From the NCBI GenBank assembly GCA_016195765.1, contig JACPYZ010000046.1, forward strand, positions 1-7,494: a stretch of DNA of 7,494 nt. Reading direction: 5' to 3'. This DNA comes from Candidatus Curtissbacteria bacterium. GTDB taxonomy: Bacteria; Patescibacteriota; Microgenomatia; Curtissbacterales; GWA2-41-24. This document shows, in pieces, positions 6,114 through 7,494 of this stretch. The notes beneath the pieces were generated by a model. The model worked only from the letters and a program-made list of their open reading frames with translations. It did no database searches and had not been told where the DNA came from. The position numbers and the translations under genes are program-made. Each line of letters opens with the position of its first letter. The stretch's first letter is position 1.

Positions 6114-7310
6114 TTAAAACGCGCCGGTGCCGTTGGGGGTTCCTAGACCAGTTGGACCATCGTAGCCTGGGTATGCGGTACAGAGATAAGAACCGCTGCA
6201 GCTGCCGTTAGAACCAGAGGTCACATCGTGCAAGTTTGAAGAATTACCAAGAGAGGAGTATGGTGATCGGTTTGCTGACCCTGAAGTGTTGCCTGAGAGA
6301 GCATAGACGCCGGCTACTATGGGTGATGCTAGACTTGTTCCGCCAACCTGGAACCAACCACTTCTGCCTTGATTTCGCACACTGTCGTAAACCGCGGCAC
6401 CAGTATTAGGGTTGGCATCCGCAGAAACGTCGGCAATGGTACGGTTTGCGCAATTTGGATCTGTTTGCCAGGCTGGTTTGGATTCAAAAGAACTACAACC
6501 ACTTCCAGTACCGGACCAGACAGATTCATTATTGTAGGTATTGTTCGAATTAATCTTTAAAGTTGTCCCACCAACAGCGGTCACATATTTTGAGGCAGCG
6601 GGATATTCCGGACCATAGCCGTTATCACCTGAACTGAAGGTAAAAGCAACGCCTGCAACATTGAAATGGTTGTCCAGGCTGGTTTCGTCGGGGAATTCGC
6701 TGGATCCGTAGGAATTGGATACAACGTTTGCTCCTAGAGCAACGGCACGATCTATAGCAGTCATTAGGTTTGAATAACTGCTTGAATCTGCTTCGACTAA
6801 AAGTAATTTACAATTTGGGCATATACCGTGGGCGATTTCGACATCAAGGGCAATTTCTAGTGCCCAGCCAGAATTAACCTGTGGGTAGCTGGTACCACCG
6901 CGTTGATCGACTTTTTTAAAACAGTTTGTGGTGACAGTACTGGAACAGTTTGGGAAAAGTGGCAAACCAAATGTTGAATCATACTTGTCTAAATCAGATT
7001 TAATGTTTGGATGGTCGTAGGCATCGACTATAGCAATTGTCTGATTTGTTGATGCTGATTGAGGTAAATTGTAAGCACCGTGAAATTGCGCCGGTCCGTA
7101 ACCCGCTGGCAGACTGCTTATTTGAGGCTGGCCATGGCCGTCAGTAACTACTCTGGCGTGACATCTCGTAAAATCTCTGCCTGCTGGTCCGGGACAGACT
7201 GGAATGTTGTTTAGGGCTTGTTCCGGTAAATTCAAGGGTTGGGCTAAGACGGGCGAAGTAGCGAGCGCTAAGGCGATTACCGAAATGAATGTTGCAATTT
7301 GTCGCATCAT
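6114..7310 (-). CDS. Secreted sedolisin-family (S53) serine-carboxyl peptidase
   Basis: A 398-residue exported endopeptidase of MEROPS family S53. A Sec signal peptide (charged MMRQ, hydrophobic 5-19, likely cut after VLA at 21-23) precedes a short Cys-containing segment (24-70). The catalytic domain begins at YGPAQFHGAYNLP (71-83). The Glu/Asp pair lies in WALEIALDVE (E152, D156), the oxyanion Asp in SSGDNGYG (D229), and the nucleophile in GGTSLASP (S326). The C-terminal calcium site is recognisable: HDVTSGSN (D362) and GYDGPTGLGTPNG (G382, D384). Ten cysteines fall in five close pairs: C39/C50, C122/C130, C164/C167, C272/C287, C371/C377. The pro-region is about 45 residues, against about 190 in classical kumamolisin-type enzymes. 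No sorting signal or C-terminal membrane anchor is seen, so it is probably released or held non-covalently. I use the first of two adjacent ATGs; neither has a clear Shine-Dalgarno. It lies 25 nt after the sortase stop and may be co-transcribed. Confidence 0.93.
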   Translation of the reverse strand: MMRQIATFISVIALALATSPVLAQPLNLPEQALNNIPVCPGPAGRDFTRCHARVVTDGHGQPQISSLPAGYGPAQFHGAYNLPQSASTNQTIAIVDAYDHPNIKSDLDKYDSTFGLPLFPNCSSTVTTNCFKKVDQRGGTSYPQVNSGWALEIALDVEIAHGICPNCKLLLVEADSSSYSNLMTAIDRAVALGANVVSNSYGSSEFPDETSLDNHFNVAGVAFTFSSGDNGYGPEYPAASKYVTAVGGTTLKINSNNTYNNESVWSGTGSGCSSFESKPAWQTDPNCANRTIADVSADANPNTGAAVYDSVRNQGRSGWFQVGGTSLASPIVAGVYALSGNTSGSANRSPYSSLGNSSNLHDVTSGSNGSCSGSYLCTAYPGYDGPTGLGTPNGTGAF

Positions 7311-7335
7311 ATATGTCTAAATTATGTTAAATAAA

Positions 7336-7494
7336 CTAAACTTGTTTTGCAATAACCACAAACCTGGCACTATCTAAAAAGCCGCTACATGTATAGACAG
7401 TTAGACGACTGTCAGTAGTGGCGTTAATGATATCAATAGATTCTGGCGTGACTTCTTTTTCATCTGAAACTTGATATTTCACAATTTTACCTGA
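7336..7494 (-). CDS. Sortase family transpeptidase (partial, C-terminal 52 residues)
   Basis: The gene enters from the right edge and stops at TAG 7338-7336. I translated the tail directly: a segment containing INATTDSRLTVYTCSGF and then LDSARFVVIAKQV. This is the core sortase active-site pattern, with the beta7-strand 'TxYTC' giving the nucleophile (fragment Cys36) and the beta8-strand 'RFVV' giving the transition-state Arg (fragment Arg44). The catalytic His lies outside the window. The Cys-to-Arg spacing of eight is short compared with SrtA and resembles class D/E-like and CPR sortases; I cannot assign a class from this fragment. Sortases cleave a C-terminal sorting motif and attach surface proteins, but no LPxTG-like motif occurs in the proteins of this window, so its substrates lie elsewhere or use a divergent signal. 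Nothing is fused after the catalytic domain. Confidence 0.88.
   Translation of the reverse strand, partial: SGKIVKYQVSDEKEVTPESIDIINATTDSRLTVYTCSGFLDSARFVVIAKQV

Noticed and set aside
7311..7335. Promoter in the gap between the sortase and the S53 gene (CATAAT-like -10, TTGCAA-like -35)
   Set aside because: The spacer would be 20 nt and both hexamers are imperfect; AT-rich sequence alone explains the match.

Overview
The window is a gene-dense, single-strand stretch: every gene I can support lies on the minus strand, so the text below follows transcription from right to left. It encodes most of a compact type IV pilus (T4P) assembly operon, preceded by a secreted sedolisin-type (S53) protease and the tail of a sortase. 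The style resembles Candidatus Patescibacteria (CPR), perhaps Microgenomates: AT-leaning DNA, 4-nt overlaps or 1-nt gaps throughout, a minimal PilB/PilC engine followed by several pseudopilins including a PilV-like protein with a very large passenger, and a sortase with a short Cys-to-Arg spacing. TGA acts as a normal stop (ends of pilB, the PilV-like gene and the PilW-like gene), which argues against the TGA-recoding CPR lineages. The taxonomic call is an inference from gene style, not from a marker gene.

Right part (7494 to 6114): the last 52 codons of a sortase with its catalytic Cys and Arg, then after 25 nt an exported S53 serine-carboxyl peptidase with an apparently complete catalytic set, a very short pro-region and ten cysteines spaced as five adjacent pairs. 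A 131-nt gap (5983-6113) follows. It holds two identical 11-bp copies of an extended -10 element 20 bp apart and a Shine-Dalgarno-like AAGGGG in front of pilB. I see no convincing terminator there.

Left part (5982 to 1): pilB (assembly ATPase), pilC (inner-membrane platform), a GspH/FimT-like minor pseudopilin, a 666-residue PilV-like pseudopilin, a PilW/GspJ-like pseudopilin, and a PilX-like protein cut by the window edge. Junctions are ATGA overlaps or 1-nt gaps, implying one transcript with translational coupling. The expected division of work is that PilB drives PilC to polymerise a major pilin (not in the window), and the four minor pilins form a priming or tip complex. The PilV-like subunit would carry its passenger, a repeat region resembling an LVIVD beta-propeller plus a C-terminal beta-rich domain, at the pilus tip as a likely adhesion or sensing head. 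No PilT, prepilin peptidase or PilM/N/O gene is visible here.

The most interesting item is that large propeller-bearing pseudopilin. The rest is a recognisable T4P locus, and I do not see evidence for a wholly new system.
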